64,000 nucleotides of DNA from Nitrosomonas sp. (GTDB lineage Bacteria; Pseudomonadota; Gammaproteobacteria; Burkholderiales; Nitrosomonadaceae). Shown piece after piece: positions 50,489 through 62,461 of this stretch. The notes under the pieces are model-generated. The model was not told the origin of the DNA, did not search any database, and saw only the letters and a program-made list of their open reading frames with translations. Location of the stretch: contig CP091135.1 of the NCBI GenBank assembly GCA_021582655.1, forward strand, positions 1,214,657 through 1,278,656. Direction: 5' to 3'. A program made the position numbers and the translations under genes. The first letter of the stretch is position 1; each line of letters starts with the position of its first letter.

Positions 50489-52198
50489 ATGCGCGCCTCA
50501 CAATTTTTTATTTCCACCCTTAAAGAAGCGCCATCCGAAGCTGAATTGGTCAGTCACAAACTGATGTTGCGAGCCGGCTTGATCAAGCGTCTTGGCAGCG
50601 GTTTGTACACTTGGATGCCGCCAGGGTTAAGAATTCTTCGAAAAATCGAAGATATCGTTCGTGATGAAATGAATCGCAGTGGTGCGATAGAGTTACTGAT
50701 GCCCACCGTTTTACCCGCTGAATTATGGAAAGAAACAGGGCGTTGGGATGTTTTTGGACCGCAAATGCTTAAAATTAAAGACCGCCACCAGCACGATTAT
50801 TGCTTCGGGCCGACACATGAAGAAGTGATCACCGATATTATACGCCGGGAAATCAAAAGTTATCGTCAGCTCCCGCTTAATTTCTATCAGATCCAAGCCA
50901 AGTTTCGCGATGAAATAAGACCGCGTTTCGGTGTTATGCGCGCCCGCGAATTTCTGATGAAGGATGCTTATTCTTTTCATCCCGACGAAGCCAGTTTGCA
51001 ACAAACTTATCAGCTCATGTATGAAACATACAGTCGAATTTTTGCACGCCTCGGTTTAAAATTCCGGGCGGTCGCAGCGGATACCGGTGCCATTGGCGGT
51101 AGCGGCTCTCATGAATTCCACGTATTGGCGGATTCCGGCGAAGACGCGATTGCATTCTGCCCGGCATCGGATTATGCGGCCAATGTTGAACTGGCCAGGT
51201 CCTTGCCCGACTCAAAGCCAAGAGAAATGCCTGTCGGAGCGATACAAAAAATTGCCACGCCGGGTAAAAAAACCTGCGTTGAAGTAGCCGAATTTTTAGG
51301 CATCCCTCTGAAAAGAACAATCAAGACACTGGCAGTAAAAGCGAATGATCGGGTTTGCTTTTTATTGCTGCGCGGCGATCATCAATTAAACGAACTAAAA
51401 GTACGGAAAATTCCCTTTTTATCCGAGTTTCAAATGGCTACGGAAGAGGATATCCTGCAAGCCACCGGAACGATACCCGGCTACATCGGTCCTGTCGGAT
51501 TGGACGCCTGTATTGTCGCCGATGAAACTGTGGCCACCATGAGCGATTTTGTTTGCGGCGCCAATGAAGCGGAATTTCATTTAATGCATGTTAACTTTGG
51601 ACGTGATCTCAAAATCCCCGATCATGTTTGCGACATTCGTAACGTCGTTGCGGGCGATCTCTCTCCGGATGGCAAAGGCGCCTTGGAAATTTGCCGCGGC
51701 ATCGAAGTAGGGCATATCTTCCAATTAAGAACAAAATACTCAACCGCCATGAAAGCAAGCTTTCTCGATGAAAACGGACAAACACGGCCCATGGAAATGG
51801 GATGCTACGGTATAGGCATATCGCGTATCGCCGCCGCTGCCATCGAACAAAATCACGACGAACGAGGCATTATCTTTCCGCTTGCAATCGCACCGTTTCA
51901 TCTGGCCATCGTACCGATCGGTCTGCATAAAAGCGCGTTGGTAAAAGAAACCGTTGAAAAACTCTATCGGCAATTTTCCGAAGCGCGCATTGAAGTATTA
52001 CTGGATGATCGCGATGAGCGTCCGGGTGTCATGTTCGCCGACATGGAATTGCTCGGTATACCACATCGAATTGTTGTCGGGGAGCGGGGACTTAAACAAT
52101 CCGTTATTGAATATCAAGGACGGCGTGAACAGATTTCTCAAACCGTTCCCATTGATCAAATTTTCACTTTCATCGATTCAAAATTATGCGCAAACTAA
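50489..52198 (+). CDS. proS: Prolyl-tRNA synthetase
   Basis: 569 aa, the bacterial long form with an editing domain. Class II motifs: [20 protein letters not shown] (motif 1 region), [20 protein letters not shown] (motif 2), and [20 protein letters not shown] (motif 3). The editing insertion spans roughly residues 225-400 ([20 protein letters not shown]). The anticodon-binding domain is at the C-terminus. The 3' end overlaps the transglycosylase gene by 13 bp. Confidence 0.97.
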   Translation: MRASQFFISTLKEAPSEAELVSHKLMLRAGLIKRLGSGLYTWMPPGLRILRKIEDIVRDEMNRSGAIELLMPTVLPAELWKETGRWDVFGPQMLKIKDRHQHDYCFGPTHEEVITDIIRREIKSYRQLPLNFYQIQAKFRDEIRPRFGVMRAREFLMKDAYSFHPDEASLQQTYQLMYETYSRIFARLGLKFRAVAADTGAIGGSGSHEFHVLADSGEDAIAFCPASDYAANVELARSLPDSKPREMPVGAIQKIATPGKKTCVEVAEFLGIPLKRTIKTLAVKANDRVCFLLLRGDHQLNELKVRKIPFLSEFQMATEEDILQATGTIPGYIGPVGLDACIVADETVATMSDFVCGANEAEFHLMHVNFGRDLKIPDHVCDIRNVVAGDLSPDGKGALEICRGIEVGHIFQLRTKYSTAMKASFLDENGQTRPMEMGCYGIGISRIAAAAIEQNHDERGIIFPLAIAPFHLAIVPIGLHKSALVKETVEKLYRQFSEARIEVLLDDRDERPGVMFADMELLGIPHRIVVGERGLKQSVIEYQGRREQISQTVPIDQIFTFIDSKLCAN

Positions 52199-52776
52199 CT
52201 ACACTATTTTTACTGCTTTTATTTCCCCTCTCCGTCAGCGCCAACAATTACTCGGAAGAGCAATTGATAACGAGTACGCAAACGTACGCATTACAAGAAC
52301 TGAGTGATCAGGCTGTTTCTTATGTCGAATACGCAGCCATCGCAGATAATATTGCTTGGTTGATCAATATGAGTGAGCGCCTGAAAAAATACAAACCGGA
52401 TCGGATTGAGCGGGAAGAATTTCTGAGAACGGTTTATTATGAGGCGACACGCGCCGGATTAGATCCGCAACTGATATTGAGTATCATCCAGGTCGAGAGT
52501 GGTTTTAAGAAATACGCAGTTTCACATGCCGGCGCAAGAGGCTACATGCAAATCATGCCATTCTGGATAGATGCGATCGGCCAGCGCGAGCATAATCTTT
52601 TTCATTTGCGGGTTAATTTACGCTATGGCTGTACCATCTTGCGACATTATCTCGATAAAGAAAAAGGTGATTATTTTCGCGCTCTTGCGAGGTATAACGG
52701 CAGTCTAGGCGTCGCAACATATCCGCAGCTGGTGTTCAATAAGTGGCAAACCATGTGGCACTATACCGCTTCTTAA
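52186..52776 (+). CDS. Lytic transglycosylase (SLT domain)
   Basis: 196 aa. Signal peptide [17 protein letters not shown]. The SLT domain has the catalytic Glu in [20 protein letters not shown], followed by [14 protein letters not shown] and [12 protein letters not shown]. It cleaves peptidoglycan glycan strands in the periplasm. It starts inside the 3' end of proS (13-bp overlap) and ends 4 bp from the convergent thioredoxin-like gene. Confidence 0.9.
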   Translation: MRKLTTLFLLLLFPLSVSANNYSEEQLITSTQTYALQELSDQAVSYVEYAAIADNIAWLINMSERLKKYKPDRIEREEFLRTVYYEATRAGLDPQLILSIIQVESGFKKYAVSHAGARGYMQIMPFWIDAIGQREHNLFHLRVNLRYGCTILRHYLDKEKGDYFRALARYNGSLGVATYPQLVFNKWQTMWHYTAS

Positions 52777-52780
52777 TCGA

Positions 52781-53290
52781 TTAATCCGCAACAGGCTTTG
52801 CGGTCGATTTTGAATTGATAAACGCCTCAATGTGTTCCCGACTGATAATTCCAATCTGACGTGCTGCCGGATTACCGTCCGGATCATAAAAATACGTGCT
52901 CGGTAACAGGGATATATCATCCAATTGCTCAGCAATTTTACGATTGCCAAGTATTACCGGATAATTAATCGCCAACGATTGCACAAAATCGAGTACATCG
53001 CCAGGGTTATCGATATCCATCGCTACACCGATAATCATCACATCCTTCCGATCTTTATACAGCGCGATCAAATCCGGTATTTCCTTCAAGCAAGGCGGAC
53101 ACCAAGTAGCCCAAAAATTCACCAGCACCCACCGCCCTTTATAATCCGATAACTGATGTACTTTTCCAGTAGTGTCCTCAAACTGAAATGCTTTGACTGA
53201 AAAACTCACCAGCAACAGCACAACGCTCACCGAAATCGCAAAACAATGCCGCCATTCAAAATGAGCGGCTGATTTAAACAATACCATCAT
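52781..53290 (-). CDS. TlpA-like thioredoxin-fold protein
   Basis: 169 aa, tethered or exported by [20 protein letters not shown]. The thioredoxin fold carries the active site [13 protein letters not shown] (CPPC). [20 protein letters not shown] and [20 protein letters not shown] are typical of the TlpA/ResA group. Likely a periplasmic thiol reductant. It overlaps the leuA stop by 4 bp (ATGA), an unusual partner for a leucine gene. Confidence 0.9.
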   Translation of the reverse strand: MMVLFKSAAHFEWRHCFAISVSVVLLLVSFSVKAFQFEDTTGKVHQLSDYKGRWVLVNFWATWCPPCLKEIPDLIALYKDRKDVMIIGVAMDIDNPGDVLDFVQSLAINYPVILGNRKIAEQLDDISLLPSTYFYDPDGNPAARQIGIISREHIEAFINSKSTAKPVAD

Positions 53291-54819
53291 ACTTGGGGAT
53301 GCGCGCGCTCCAATTTACTGTGCAGCTTATTGAGTGCACTCAAATACGCCTTGGCGGAAGCCACCACAATATCAGTATCGGCACCGTGCCCATTGACAAT
53401 ACGATCGGATTTTTGTAACCGCACAGTCACTTCTCCCTGTGCATCGGTACCACTGGTAATATTGTTTACCGAATACAGCTGCAACTTTGCATCACTGGTT
53501 AATAATGCCTCAATTGCACGGAAAGTGGCATCGACCGGTCCGCTGCCCTGGGACTCGGCACGCATTTCACTACCGGTATCCGAAATAACAATACGCGCGT
53601 ACGGAACTTCGCCGGTTTCGCAATGCACTGTCAATGAAATTAATCGATAGCGCTCCTGCAACACCAAAACTTCGTCAGATACCAATGCATGTAAATCCTC
53701 ATCAAAAATTTCATGCTTCTTATCAGCCAATTCCTTGAAGCGTAGAAACATATTATTGAGCATTTCTTCCGATTCCAGTTCGATACCCAGTTCCATCAAG
53801 CGACTGCGGAAAGCATTGCGTCCGGAATGTTTTCCCAACAATAGTTTATTCGCTCCCCAGCCGACATCTTCCGCACGCATAATTTCGTAAGTTTCTCGAT
53901 GCTTCAGTATGCCGTCCTGATGAATGCCCGATTCATGCGCGAATGCATTTGCACCGACGATCGCTTTGTTCGGCTGTACCGGAAAACCGGTGATTCCAGA
54001 AACCAATTTACTGGCCGATACGATATGCGTTGTATCGATTCGGGTCTCACAGGGAAAATAATCCTGGCGCGTACGAATCGCCATGACGATTTCTTCCAGC
54101 GACGCATTCCCGGCCCTTTCCCCTAATCCGTTAATCGTGCATTCCACTTGCCGCGCGCCGTTCATGACCGCTGTCAAGGAATTGGCCACCGCAAGCCCTA
54201 AATCATTATGGCAATGCACCGAGAAAATCGCCTTATCGGAATTTGGAATTCGCTCACGCAACGTACGAATTAATTTGCCGAATTGCTCTGGCATCGTGTA
54301 ACCCACAGTATCGGGAATATTCAGCGTGGTGGCACCGGCATCGATCACTGCTTCCAGAATTCGGCACAAAAAATCGGCTTCAGAACGACCGGCATCTTCC
54401 GGAGAAAATTCCACATTATCCGTATATTGACGCGCCCATTTCACAGCTTTGATCGCCTGCGCAACCACTTGATCAGGGGACATGCGCAATTTATTTTTCA
54501 TGTGAATCGGCGATGTCGCAATAAAAGTATGAATCCTTGCCGCTCGCGCGCCTCGCAAAGCTTCTCCAGTCCGCTGGATATCGGTCTCGATCGCGCGCGC
54601 CAAACCACATACCACGCTATCTTTTATCGTGTCGGCCACTGCTTTGACAGCTTCAAAATCCCCATTCGATGCCGCCGGAAATCCCGCCTCAATGACATCA
54701 ACGCGCATTTTTTCCAATTGCCAGGCGATCCGCACTTTCTCTTCTTTGGTCATTGAAGCGCCTGGACTTTGCTCGCCATCTCGCAGGGTAGTATCAAAAA
54801 TAATCAAATGCTCTTGCAT
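53287..54819 (-). CDS. leuA: 2-isopropylmalate synthase
   Basis: 510 aa. First committed step of leucine synthesis (2-ketoisovalerate plus acetyl-CoA). The catalytic barrel has [40 protein letters not shown], and [20 protein letters not shown]. The C-terminal LeuA allosteric domain (leucine feedback) begins near residue 390. A GTG at 54822 and an ATG at 54819 are adjacent; GGAG is 6 nt from the ATG, which is chosen. The upstream region holds a leucine-rich leader peptide and an intrinsic terminator (see separate entries), so transcription is probably controlled by attenuation. Confidence 0.96.
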   Translation of the reverse strand: MQEHLIIFDTTLRDGEQSPGASMTKEEKVRIAWQLEKMRVDVIEAGFPAASNGDFEAVKAVADTIKDSVVCGLARAIETDIQRTGEALRGARAARIHTFIATSPIHMKNKLRMSPDQVVAQAIKAVKWARQYTDNVEFSPEDAGRSEADFLCRILEAVIDAGATTLNIPDTVGYTMPEQFGKLIRTLRERIPNSDKAIFSVHCHNDLGLAVANSLTAVMNGARQVECTINGLGERAGNASLEEIVMAIRTRQDYFPCETRIDTTHIVSASKLVSGITGFPVQPNKAIVGANAFAHESGIHQDGILKHRETYEIMRAEDVGWGANKLLLGKHSGRNAFRSRLMELGIELESEEMLNNMFLRFKELADKKHEIFDEDLHALVSDEVLVLQERYRLISLTVHCETGEVPYARIVISDTGSEMRAESQGSGPVDATFRAIEALLTSDAKLQLYSVNNITSGTDAQGEVTVRLQKSDRIVNGHGADTDIVVASAKAYLSALNKLHSKLERAHPQV

Positions 54820-54861
54820 CACGTTCTCCGCTTATTGCTTATGGAAGAAAACCTTAAAAAT

Positions 54862-54882
54862 AAAATTCGCTTTGCGAATTTT
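54862..54882 (-). terminator. Attenuator terminator of leuA
   Basis: A perfect 9-bp stem, AAAATTCGC (54862-54870) and GCGAATTTT (54874-54882), with a 3-nt loop. On the minus strand the stem runs into ATTTTTAAGG, so the 3' side is T-rich (TTTTATTTTT). It lies 31 nt after the leader-peptide stop and 42 nt ahead of leuA, the usual place for an amino-acid attenuator. Confidence 0.7.
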
Positions 54883-54913
54883 AATGGAAAGACAATAGAT
54901 AGATGAAAGATAG

Positions 54914-55003
54914 TCAGCGCGCAAGGCGCAATAACAGCTCTGGCACGGTTAGCAGCAGTTTTAGAAAAAACCGCGATGAAAGATGATTCTTTATGAGTAT
55001 CAT
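54914..55003 (-). CDS. leuL: Leucine-rich leader peptide of leuA (attenuator leader)
   Basis: A 29-codon ORF from ATG at 55003 to TGA at 54914-54916. Ten of 29 residues are Leu (positions 3, 8, 14, 16-18, 23-25, 27), including two runs of three (KLLLTV and ELLLRL). Such clustering just ahead of leuA, followed by an intrinsic terminator, matches leucine attenuation leaders of enterobacteria. No Shine-Dalgarno is seen. A good promoter (55011-55039) places the transcription start within a base or two of the ATG, so the peptide may be translated from a leaderless RNA. Function is inferred from arrangement. Confidence 0.72.
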   Translation of the reverse strand: MILIKNHLSSRFFLKLLLTVPELLLRLAR

Positions 55004-55010
55004 GCGTAAC

Positions 55011-55039
55011 ACTATAATTCGTTTTCTGTTTCGGTGCAA
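55011..55039 (-). promoter_or_regulatory. Predicted promoter of leuL-leuA
   Basis: On the minus strand TTGCAC (55039-55034) and TATAGT (55016-55011) are separated by exactly 17 bp, close to the sigma-70 ideal. The leader-peptide ATG begins 8 nt after the -10 element. It lies just after the pssA stop, so leuA can be transcribed apart from the ilv-psd-pssA run. Confidence 0.65.
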
Positions 55040-55054
55040 TAACAGGAATGAACC

Positions 55055-55828
55055 TTATGCAACCGGTGGTTCAATATTTCGCTTGCTTCGACCAAAACGC
55101 CATATTTTAACAACATAGCCGGAAAGCGCATAAACTACGAATAACGCAAACAGTACTACGGGCGGATGGCTAGGAATCAATACAAAAAAGAACAGTACCA
55201 ACAAAAGTGCTGTTACGAAAGGTACTCTGCGGCGCAAATTAATCTCTTTGCCGCTATAAAAGGGAATATTGCTTACCATTGTCAATGCAGCAAATAAAGT
55301 CACTGAGCATGCCAGCCATTTGATGTCGTTGCCTTGAATCTGGAAATCCTGTGTCACCCAAATCAAGCCGGCTATCAATGCCGCCGCCGCAGGGCTTGGT
55401 AAGCCCTGAAAAAAGCGCTTATCGACTACTTCGATATTGGTATTGAATCGCGCCAAACGCAAGGCAGCACAAGCACAATAAATAAACGCCACGATCCAAC
55501 CCCATTGGTTCATTTCTTTTAACGCCCACTCGTAAATGGTTAGAGCGGGTGCCACCCCGAAAGAAACCATATCCGACATACTGTCGTACTCGGCACCGAA
55601 TTCACTTTGTGTTCCCGTTAGCCGCGCCACACGCCCATCCAGCCCATCAAGAACCATCGCAATAAAAATCGCAATCGCCGAAGACTCAAAGTTTCCATTC
55701 ATCGCTTGCACAATCGCATAAAACCCTGAAAATAGCGCCGCGGTCGTAAACAAATTCGGCAGCAAATAGATACCGCGCCTGCGCAAGCGGGATTTGATTA
55801 CGTTACGATCGGGTAAGTAAGCGGGCAT
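55055..55828 (-). CDS. pssA: CDP-diacylglycerol-serine O-phosphatidyltransferase
   Basis: 257 aa, type II membrane-embedded phosphatidylserine synthase. CDP-alcohol phosphotransferase motif VLDGLDGRVARLTGTQSEFG, completed by AEYDSMSD (D-x2-DG-x2-AR...G-x3-D-x3-D). Several membrane helices (for example VTALLLVLFFFVLIPSHPPVV). It supplies the substrate for Psd, whose gene lies just upstream. Confidence 0.94.
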   Translation of the reverse strand: MPAYLPDRNVIKSRLRRRGIYLLPNLFTTAALFSGFYAIVQAMNGNFESSAIAIFIAMVLDGLDGRVARLTGTQSEFGAEYDSMSDMVSFGVAPALTIYEWALKEMNQWGWIVAFIYCACAALRLARFNTNIEVVDKRFFQGLPSPAAAALIAGLIWVTQDFQIQGNDIKWLACSVTLFAALTMVSNIPFYSGKEINLRRRVPFVTALLLVLFFFVLIPSHPPVVLFALFVVYALSGYVVKIWRFGRSKRNIEPPVA

Positions 55829-55923
55829 GATGATTGAATAACAGCATGTATGTAATAAGAAACATGAATTCTTGACTACTGACGATCATCGGCCCGCAAA
55901 AAATTGAGCGATGCCAGTCGCCA

Positions 55924-56589
55924 CTAACTTACTGCTTCGATTTCTTCGCGAAACTCCGCCAGAATTGTCTCGGTTGCAGATACTTTGTCACCGATATTTA
56001 CTTTAATTTTGGCATTCAATGGCAAGTACACATCCACGCGCGAACCAAAGCGAATAAAACCGAAGCGCTGACCTCGCTGCAAGTGCATGCCCGGTGTCAC
56101 ATGGCAAAGAATTCTTTTAGCGACCAATCCTGCCACCTGAACGCAAGTAACATCGGCGCCATTGTCGGCTTTGATCCACAGTGCATTGCGTTCATTTTCA
56201 AGTGATGCCTTGGGTAGATCCGCATTAACAAATTTTCCGGGAAAGTACCATTTGTCACGAACTTCCCCGTCCACCGGGCAACGGTTCGAATGTACGTTAA
56301 ATACATTCATGAATACGCTGACTTTAGTGGCCTCACGATTCAAATAAGGATCTTGGGTTTTTTCAACAGCCACGATCCTGCCATCCGCTGGTGCCACAAT
56401 TGCATTCCGGTCACTCGGAACCTCCCGGGGTGGATCGCGGAAAAACTGCAACACGAATAACGCAATCACCCAGAAGGGGATCGCCCATGCCCAGTCAAGA
56501 AATATCGAAGCGCTTATCGCAACTGCAAAAGCAATCGCAATATGTACCCAGCCTTCGCGCGCGATAATCGGATAAGGATAATACGCCAT
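55924..56589 (-). CDS. psd: Phosphatidylserine decarboxylase (short archaeal/bacterial type)
   Basis: 221 aa. Pyruvoyl enzyme that makes phosphatidylethanolamine. N-terminal hydrophobic region [40 protein letters not shown] and [18 protein letters not shown] are conserved. The self-cleavage site is the Gly-Ser in [15 protein letters not shown], which makes the alpha and beta chains. It lies between ilvC and pssA. Confidence 0.94.
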   Translation of the reverse strand: MAYYPYPIIAREGWVHIAIAFAVAISASIFLDWAWAIPFWVIALFVLQFFRDPPREVPSDRNAIVAPADGRIVAVEKTQDPYLNREATKVSVFMNVFNVHSNRCPVDGEVRDKWYFPGKFVNADLPKASLENERNALWIKADNGADVTCVQVAGLVAKRILCHVTPGMHLQRGQRFGFIRFGSRVDVYLPLNAKIKVNIGDKVSATETILAEFREEIEAVS

Positions 56590-56646
56590 AAGCTTTTTTA
56601 AATTTTAAATAAAAATATACTCAATACTGTCCGACAAAGAGATACC

Positions 56647-57672
<1,026 letters not shown>

Positions 57673-57777
57673 TTAATAATAATAGGATGAAATCATAATG
57701 GACATGCTTTTAAGGAAACAGCCGTACGAGATCAGCCGTCTTAAGGTCCGAATCGATTGCAATCAGAGAATAGGGAA

Positions 57778-58269
57778 TTATACCTTTAAAATCCAGTCTC
57801 CGCGCCCTATACCGGACGCACCTGTACGCACTGTTTCCAGAATCGCACTACGCTTCACGGCATCGAGAAAGGCATCCAATTTCGAACTGGTGCCCGTCAA
57901 CTCTATGGTATAGGACTTATCCGTAACATCAATGATCGAACCGCGAAAGATTTCCGTCAGTCTTTTAATTTCTTCACGGTCGGATTCCGTAGCACGTACT
58001 TTAACCAGCATCAATTCACGTTCGATATGGTTACCGTCATTCAAATCAATTACTTTTACCACTTCAATCAGTTTATTCAACTGCTTGGTCACTTGCTCGA
58101 CCACATCGTCCGAGCCGATCGTCACCAGCGTCATGCGCGACAATGTCGGATCTTCGGTAGGAGCGACCGAAAGCGATTCAATATTATAACCGCGCGCCGA
58201 AAACAGACCGGCTACACGGGACAGTGCGCCCGCCTCATTTTCCATCAATAAAGAAATAATATGTCGCAT
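57778..58269 (-). CDS. ilvN: Acetolactate synthase small subunit
   Basis: 163 aa. ACT domain MRHIISLLMENEAGALSRVA and FSARGYNIESLSVAPTEDPT, which binds valine for feedback, followed by the ACT-like C-terminal domain. Length matches IlvH/IlvN of the 160-aa class. It starts 6 bp after ilvB. The symbol ilvH is used for the same protein in many genomes. Confidence 0.96.
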   Translation of the reverse strand: MRHIISLLMENEAGALSRVAGLFSARGYNIESLSVAPTEDPTLSRMTLVTIGSDDVVEQVTKQLNKLIEVVKVIDLNDGNHIERELMLVKVRATESDREEIKRLTEIFRGSIIDVTDKSYTIELTGTSSKLDAFLDAVKRSAILETVRTGASGIGRGDWILKV

Positions 58270-58275
58270 TTATTT

Positions 58276-59979
58276 TTATACCAAAATCATTTCTGACAAC
58301 CCTTTGCCGCCGGGCACCATCGGGAATACATTTTCGGTTTGATCGGTAATAAAATCCATAAATACCAATCGATCCTTGAGCTTGAATGCCTCTTTCAATG
58401 CATCTTCAACATCTTCAGGATGCTCGATCCGAATACCGACATGCCCATAGCTCTCGGCCAGCTTGATAAAATCCGGCAATGCGTCCATATAGGATTCCGC
58501 ATAACGGTTTCCATGGAAAAATTCTTGCCACTGCCTAACCATTCCCATGTAGCGATTATTCAAATTTACAATTTTCAGCGGCAATTTATACTGTTTGCAG
58601 GTTGAGAGTTCTTGAATGCACATCTGTATACTCGCTTCCCCGGTGATGCAAGCCACCTTACCTTTGGGATTGGCCAGTTGCACTCCCATCGCCGCCGGCA
58701 TGCCGAATCCCATCGTCCCCAATCCGCCGGAATTAATCCAGCGCCGCGGTTTATCGAATTTATAAAACTGTGCCGCCCACATTTGATGCTGCCCGACATC
58801 CGATGTAACAAACGCGTCCCCTTTGGTGGCATGAAACAATTTCTCGATCACCATCTGTGGTTTGATGATCTTACTTTCCCTATCGAATTTCAGGCAATCG
58901 CGCTCACGCCATAACTCAATTTGTTTCCACCATTCCTTCAGCGCCACCGGATCGGTTTTTTCTTTTTCAGTCTTAAGAACTTTAATCAATTCCTTCAGCA
59001 CATCCAATACGTCACCGACGATCGGCACATCGACTTTGACACGCTTAGAAATGGACGACGGATCAATATCGATATGAACGATTTTCCTGTTTTCATTATA
59101 AAAATGCTTGGGATTCCCGATCACGCGGTCGTCAAAGCGTGCACCCACCGCCACCAGAACATCGCAATACTGCATCGCCATGTTCGCCTCATAAGTACCG
59201 TGCATACCCAGCATGCCCAATGATTGCCGATCACTCGCCGGATATCCACCCAAGCCCATCAAGGTCATTGTGCATGGAAAGTTCAGCAATTGTGTCAGCT
59301 CGGTTAATTGTGCGGCTGCGTCACTCAAAATCACACCGCCACCGGCATAAATCATCGGACGCTTGGCGCTCAGTATCAACTCGGCGGCTTTCTTGATTTG
59401 CCGGGTATGTCCCTTGATAACAGGATTATAAGAACGCATAACCACTTTATCCGGATAAACGAATTGGGTCTTGTGTTGCGTAATATCCTTAGGTATATCG
59501 ACCAATACCGGCCCCGGACGCCCCGAGGCGGCAATATAAAAAGCTTTCTTGATCGTTAGCGCCAGATCTTTGACATCCTTCACCAGAAAATTATGCTTGA
59601 CGCAAGGTCGTGTGATACCGACAGTATCCACCTCTTGAAACGCATCCAGGCCGATCGCACTGGTGGGTACTTGGCCGCTGATAACCACCAGCGGAATAGA
59701 ATCCATATATGCCGTTGCAATTCCTGTGACCGCATTGGTCAAACCCGGACCGGAGGTGACCAATGCCACGCCGACCTTATTACTGGAGCGCGCATATCCA
59801 TCAGCGGCATGAAGTGCGGCTTGTTCATGGCGCACCAGAATATGACGAACTTTGTCTTGCTTGAATAATTCGTCATAAATAAACAACACCGCGCCACCCG
59901 GGTAACCAAAAATACATTGCACCCCTTCTTCCTGCAAGCACCTGATCGTAATCTCAGCGCCAGTCAATTCCACACTCAT
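58276..59979 (-). CDS. ilvB: Acetolactate synthase large subunit
   Basis: 567 aa, thiamine-diphosphate enzyme. N-terminal Pyr domain with catalytic Glu in ILVRHEQAALHAADGYARSS. Central FAD-binding domain. PP domain with GLGTMGFGMPAAMGVQLANP and the cofactor motif, read here as ITGEASIQMCIQELSTC. GEAS stands where many enzymes have GDGS; I recall this in other betaproteobacterial enzymes, so it is probably functional. It lies 65 bp after tldD, without any leader-peptide space. The name ilvI is equally possible. Confidence 0.96.
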   Translation of the reverse strand: MSVELTGAEITIRCLQEEGVQCIFGYPGGAVLFIYDELFKQDKVRHILVRHEQAALHAADGYARSSNKVGVALVTSGPGLTNAVTGIATAYMDSIPLVVISGQVPTSAIGLDAFQEVDTVGITRPCVKHNFLVKDVKDLALTIKKAFYIAASGRPGPVLVDIPKDITQHKTQFVYPDKVVMRSYNPVIKGHTRQIKKAAELILSAKRPMIYAGGGVILSDAAAQLTELTQLLNFPCTMTLMGLGGYPASDRQSLGMLGMHGTYEANMAMQYCDVLVAVGARFDDRVIGNPKHFYNENRKIVHIDIDPSSISKRVKVDVPIVGDVLDVLKELIKVLKTEKEKTDPVALKEWWKQIELWRERDCLKFDRESKIIKPQMVIEKLFHATKGDAFVTSDVGQHQMWAAQFYKFDKPRRWINSGGLGTMGFGMPAAMGVQLANPKGKVACITGEASIQMCIQELSTCKQYKLPLKIVNLNNRYMGMVRQWQEFFHGNRYAESYMDALPDFIKLAESYGHVGIRIEHPEDVEDALKEAFKLKDRLVFMDFITDQTENVFPMVPGGKGLSEMILV

Positions 59980-60044
59980 GCTATTTGCATCCCAATATCA
60001 AGATCATTTAAAAAAACATTCTAACAGTAAATTTTCCCGTACCA

Positions 60045-61502
60045 TCAAATCCCGGTACCGCCAACCGTCAACCCGTCAATCCGCAGTGTGGGTTGCCCCA
60101 CTCCCACCGGCACACTTTGCCCTTCCTTACCACAGGTTCCCACACCGGGATCGAGCGACATGTCATTACCAATCATCGAAACCCGTGTCAGCACATCAGG
60201 ACCATTACCGATCAGGGTGGCACCTTTGACCGGATAGGTAATCTTGCCATCTTCGATCATATAAGCCTCAGCGGCGGAAAAAACAAATTTCCCGCTGGTG
60301 ATATCCACCTGTCCGCCACCAAAATTGGCGGCATACAAACCATGCTTCACTGAAGCAATAATTTCCGCCGGATCTTTATCGCCGTTCAACATATAGGTAT
60401 TAGTCATGCGAGGCATCGGAATATGCGCGAACGATTCACGGCGCCCGTTTCCGGTTACCGGCAAATCCATCAGGCGCGCATTCAGGCTATCCTGCAAATA
60501 ACTTTTCAGAATGCCGTCTTCTATCAGTACCGTACACTGTGTCGGATTTCCTTCATCATCGATATTCAGCGAGCCGCGCCGCCGCGGAATCGTTCCGTCA
60601 TCAACCACTGTCACGCCCGGCGCCGCCACCCGTTCACCAACGCGCCCCGAGAAGGCCGAGCTGCCCTTACGATTAAAATCCCCTTCCAATCCGTGTCCGA
60701 TTGCCTCATGCAACAAAATGCCCGGCCAACCATTGCCGAGCACAACCGTCATTGTCCCCGCCGGTGCGGGACGTGCATCCAGATTGACAACTGCTTGATG
60801 CACCGCTTTTTTCGCATAGTCCTGCAATAGATCATCGGTAAAATATGCATAGCCGAATCGCCCACCGCCGCCCGCGGCTCCCTGCTCACGACGGCCGTTC
60901 TGCTCCACGATCACTTGCAGCGACAGTCGCACCAACGGTCTTACATCCGCAACCAACAATCCATCGCTGCGGGCCACCAGAATAACTTCATATTCACCTG
61001 CAAGCGAAGCAATCACCTGAGTAACCCTATGGTCCAACTGCCGCGTATAGCGCTCCAATCTTTCCAACAAAGCCACTTTTTCCGCATCCTTCAGACCTGC
61101 AATCGGATCTTCCGGCAAGTACAGGTGAGTCTTGCGAGTGAATTCTTTGTTACGCACGGCATGTAGCGCAAAATCCCCACCTTGATGCGCGATCGCGCGC
61201 GTCGCCTTGGCAGCCGACATCAATGCAGGCATGCTGATGTCATCGGAATATGCAAAGCCGGTTTTTTCTCCACTGACCGCACGCACACCGACACCTTGCT
61301 CAATATTGAAGCTTCCTGATTTTACGATTCCTTCTTCGAGCATCCATCCTTCCGAGCGACTATACTGGAAATACAAATCGGCGTAGTCGATGCGATGAGT
61401 GAACATTTGGGTCAGCACCTGATGCAATCCGGACGAATCAATTTCGAAAGGCGACAACAAGCAGCGATCAGCGATCGTAAGAAATGCATTGGGTTCTATC
61501 AT
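60045..61502 (-). CDS. tldD: Metalloprotease TldD
   Basis: 485 aa. With TldE it forms a heterodimeric metalloprotease that degrades unfolded peptides and processes modified peptides. Zinc motif [20 protein letters not shown] (HExxxH). Other conserved parts are [20 protein letters not shown] and [20 protein letters not shown]. No tldE/pmbA gene is in the window. It lies 60 bp after the nitrilase-family gene on the same strand. Confidence 0.95.
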   Translation of the reverse strand: MIEPNAFLTIADRCLLSPFEIDSSGLHQVLTQMFTHRIDYADLYFQYSRSEGWMLEEGIVKSGSFNIEQGVGVRAVSGEKTGFAYSDDISMPALMSAAKATRAIAHQGGDFALHAVRNKEFTRKTHLYLPEDPIAGLKDAEKVALLERLERYTRQLDHRVTQVIASLAGEYEVILVARSDGLLVADVRPLVRLSLQVIVEQNGRREQGAAGGGGRFGYAYFTDDLLQDYAKKAVHQAVVNLDARPAPAGTMTVVLGNGWPGILLHEAIGHGLEGDFNRKGSSAFSGRVGERVAAPGVTVVDDGTIPRRRGSLNIDDEGNPTQCTVLIEDGILKSYLQDSLNARLMDLPVTGNGRRESFAHIPMPRMTNTYMLNGDKDPAEIIASVKHGLYAANFGGGQVDITSGKFVFSAAEAYMIEDGKITYPVKGATLIGNGPDVLTRVSMIGNDMSLDPGVGTCGKEGQSVPVGVGQPTLRIDGLTVGGTGI

Positions 61503-61562
61503 AACTTAATCAATCATATAAAGAGATTTGCTGGCAGCAAAAGGCTATCAGCTGATGTGATT

Positions 61563-62426
61563 TCAACAAGCATACAAAGTGCGATGATCGAGAGCGGGCA
61601 AATTGGTACGCAAACTGCTCTGGTATTCGGGATCGATCGTTGCCACTACCGCGCCGGAACCACGGGGAAGCCGCGCCAGAATAACCCCCCAGGGATCGAC
61701 GATCATGCTATCCCCGTTGGTTTCGCGCCCATTCACATGATAACCGCCCTGCCCCGGTGCGATGACATACGCCATGTTTTCCACCGCACGGGCGCGCACC
61801 AGAACTTCCCAGTGCGCTTTACCGGTAATTGCCGTAAATGCAGCGGGTGCCAGGATAATGTCGACTTTATTCATCAACCGGAATAATTCCGGAAAACGTA
61901 AATCATAGCAAATTGACAAGCCTAGCTTGCCGAATGGAGAATCCACAGTAACGACCTTGTCGCCCGCTTTAATGGTTTTCTCTTCGGCGTAACGCTCGTG
62001 CCCCAGTTTCAAACCGAACAAGTGGATTTTGTCGTAGCGCGCCGCCAATTCACCATTATCCGCATACACCAGGCAGCTATTGAACACTTTTTCCGGATCA
62101 GGCGAAGCCAATGGCACCGATCCACCCACCAGCCAAATACCGCAACGTTTTGCCGTATCGCTGAGAAATTTTTGAATCGGCCCTTCGCCCGGTTGTTCCT
62201 GAACAGCCAATTTATCGGTATCCTTCATGCCCATGATACAAAAATACTCCGGGAGGACAACCAATTTGGCTTGCTCCGCAACAGCCTCATCGATCAGCCG
62301 CGCGGCTTCCTCCAAATTTGCGGATACACTCGGCCCCGAGGCCATTTGAATCGCAGCGACCCGGAATCCTTTCGGACTCTGCTTGTCGACCGGATTTTTT
62401 GATTGTTTGCCGATGTCGTTTAACAT
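61563..62426 (-). CDS. Carbon-nitrogen hydrolase (nitrilase superfamily, Nit1/YbeM-like)
   Basis: 287 aa. Catalytic triad positions: Glu in LVVLPEYFCIMG, Lys in YDKIHLFGLKLG, Cys in LGLSICYDLRFPELFR. The pattern fits Nit1-type amidases, which in other organisms act on deaminated glutathione. That would suit a cell making glutathione (gshA-gshB in this window), but the substrate is inferred. The N-terminal ~20 residues before FRVAAIQMASG are an extension. Confidence 0.88.
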   Translation of the reverse strand: MLNDIGKQSKNPVDKQSPKGFRVAAIQMASGPSVSANLEEAARLIDEAVAEQAKLVVLPEYFCIMGMKDTDKLAVQEQPGEGPIQKFLSDTAKRCGIWLVGGSVPLASPDPEKVFNSCLVYADNGELAARYDKIHLFGLKLGHERYAEEKTIKAGDKVVTVDSPFGKLGLSICYDLRFPELFRLMNKVDIILAPAAFTAITGKAHWEVLVRARAVENMAYVIAPGQGGYHVNGRETNGDSMIVDPWGVILARLPRGSGAVVATIDPEYQSSLRTNLPALDHRTLYAC

Positions 62427-62461
62427 TTTCTCCGCGGTATTGATTGTTGATTGATATCCTC

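Noticed and set aside
59980..60044. A second branched-chain leader peptide ahead of ilvB
   Set aside because: Only 65 bp separate tldD and ilvB, with no Leu/Val/Ile-rich ORF and no terminator stem.
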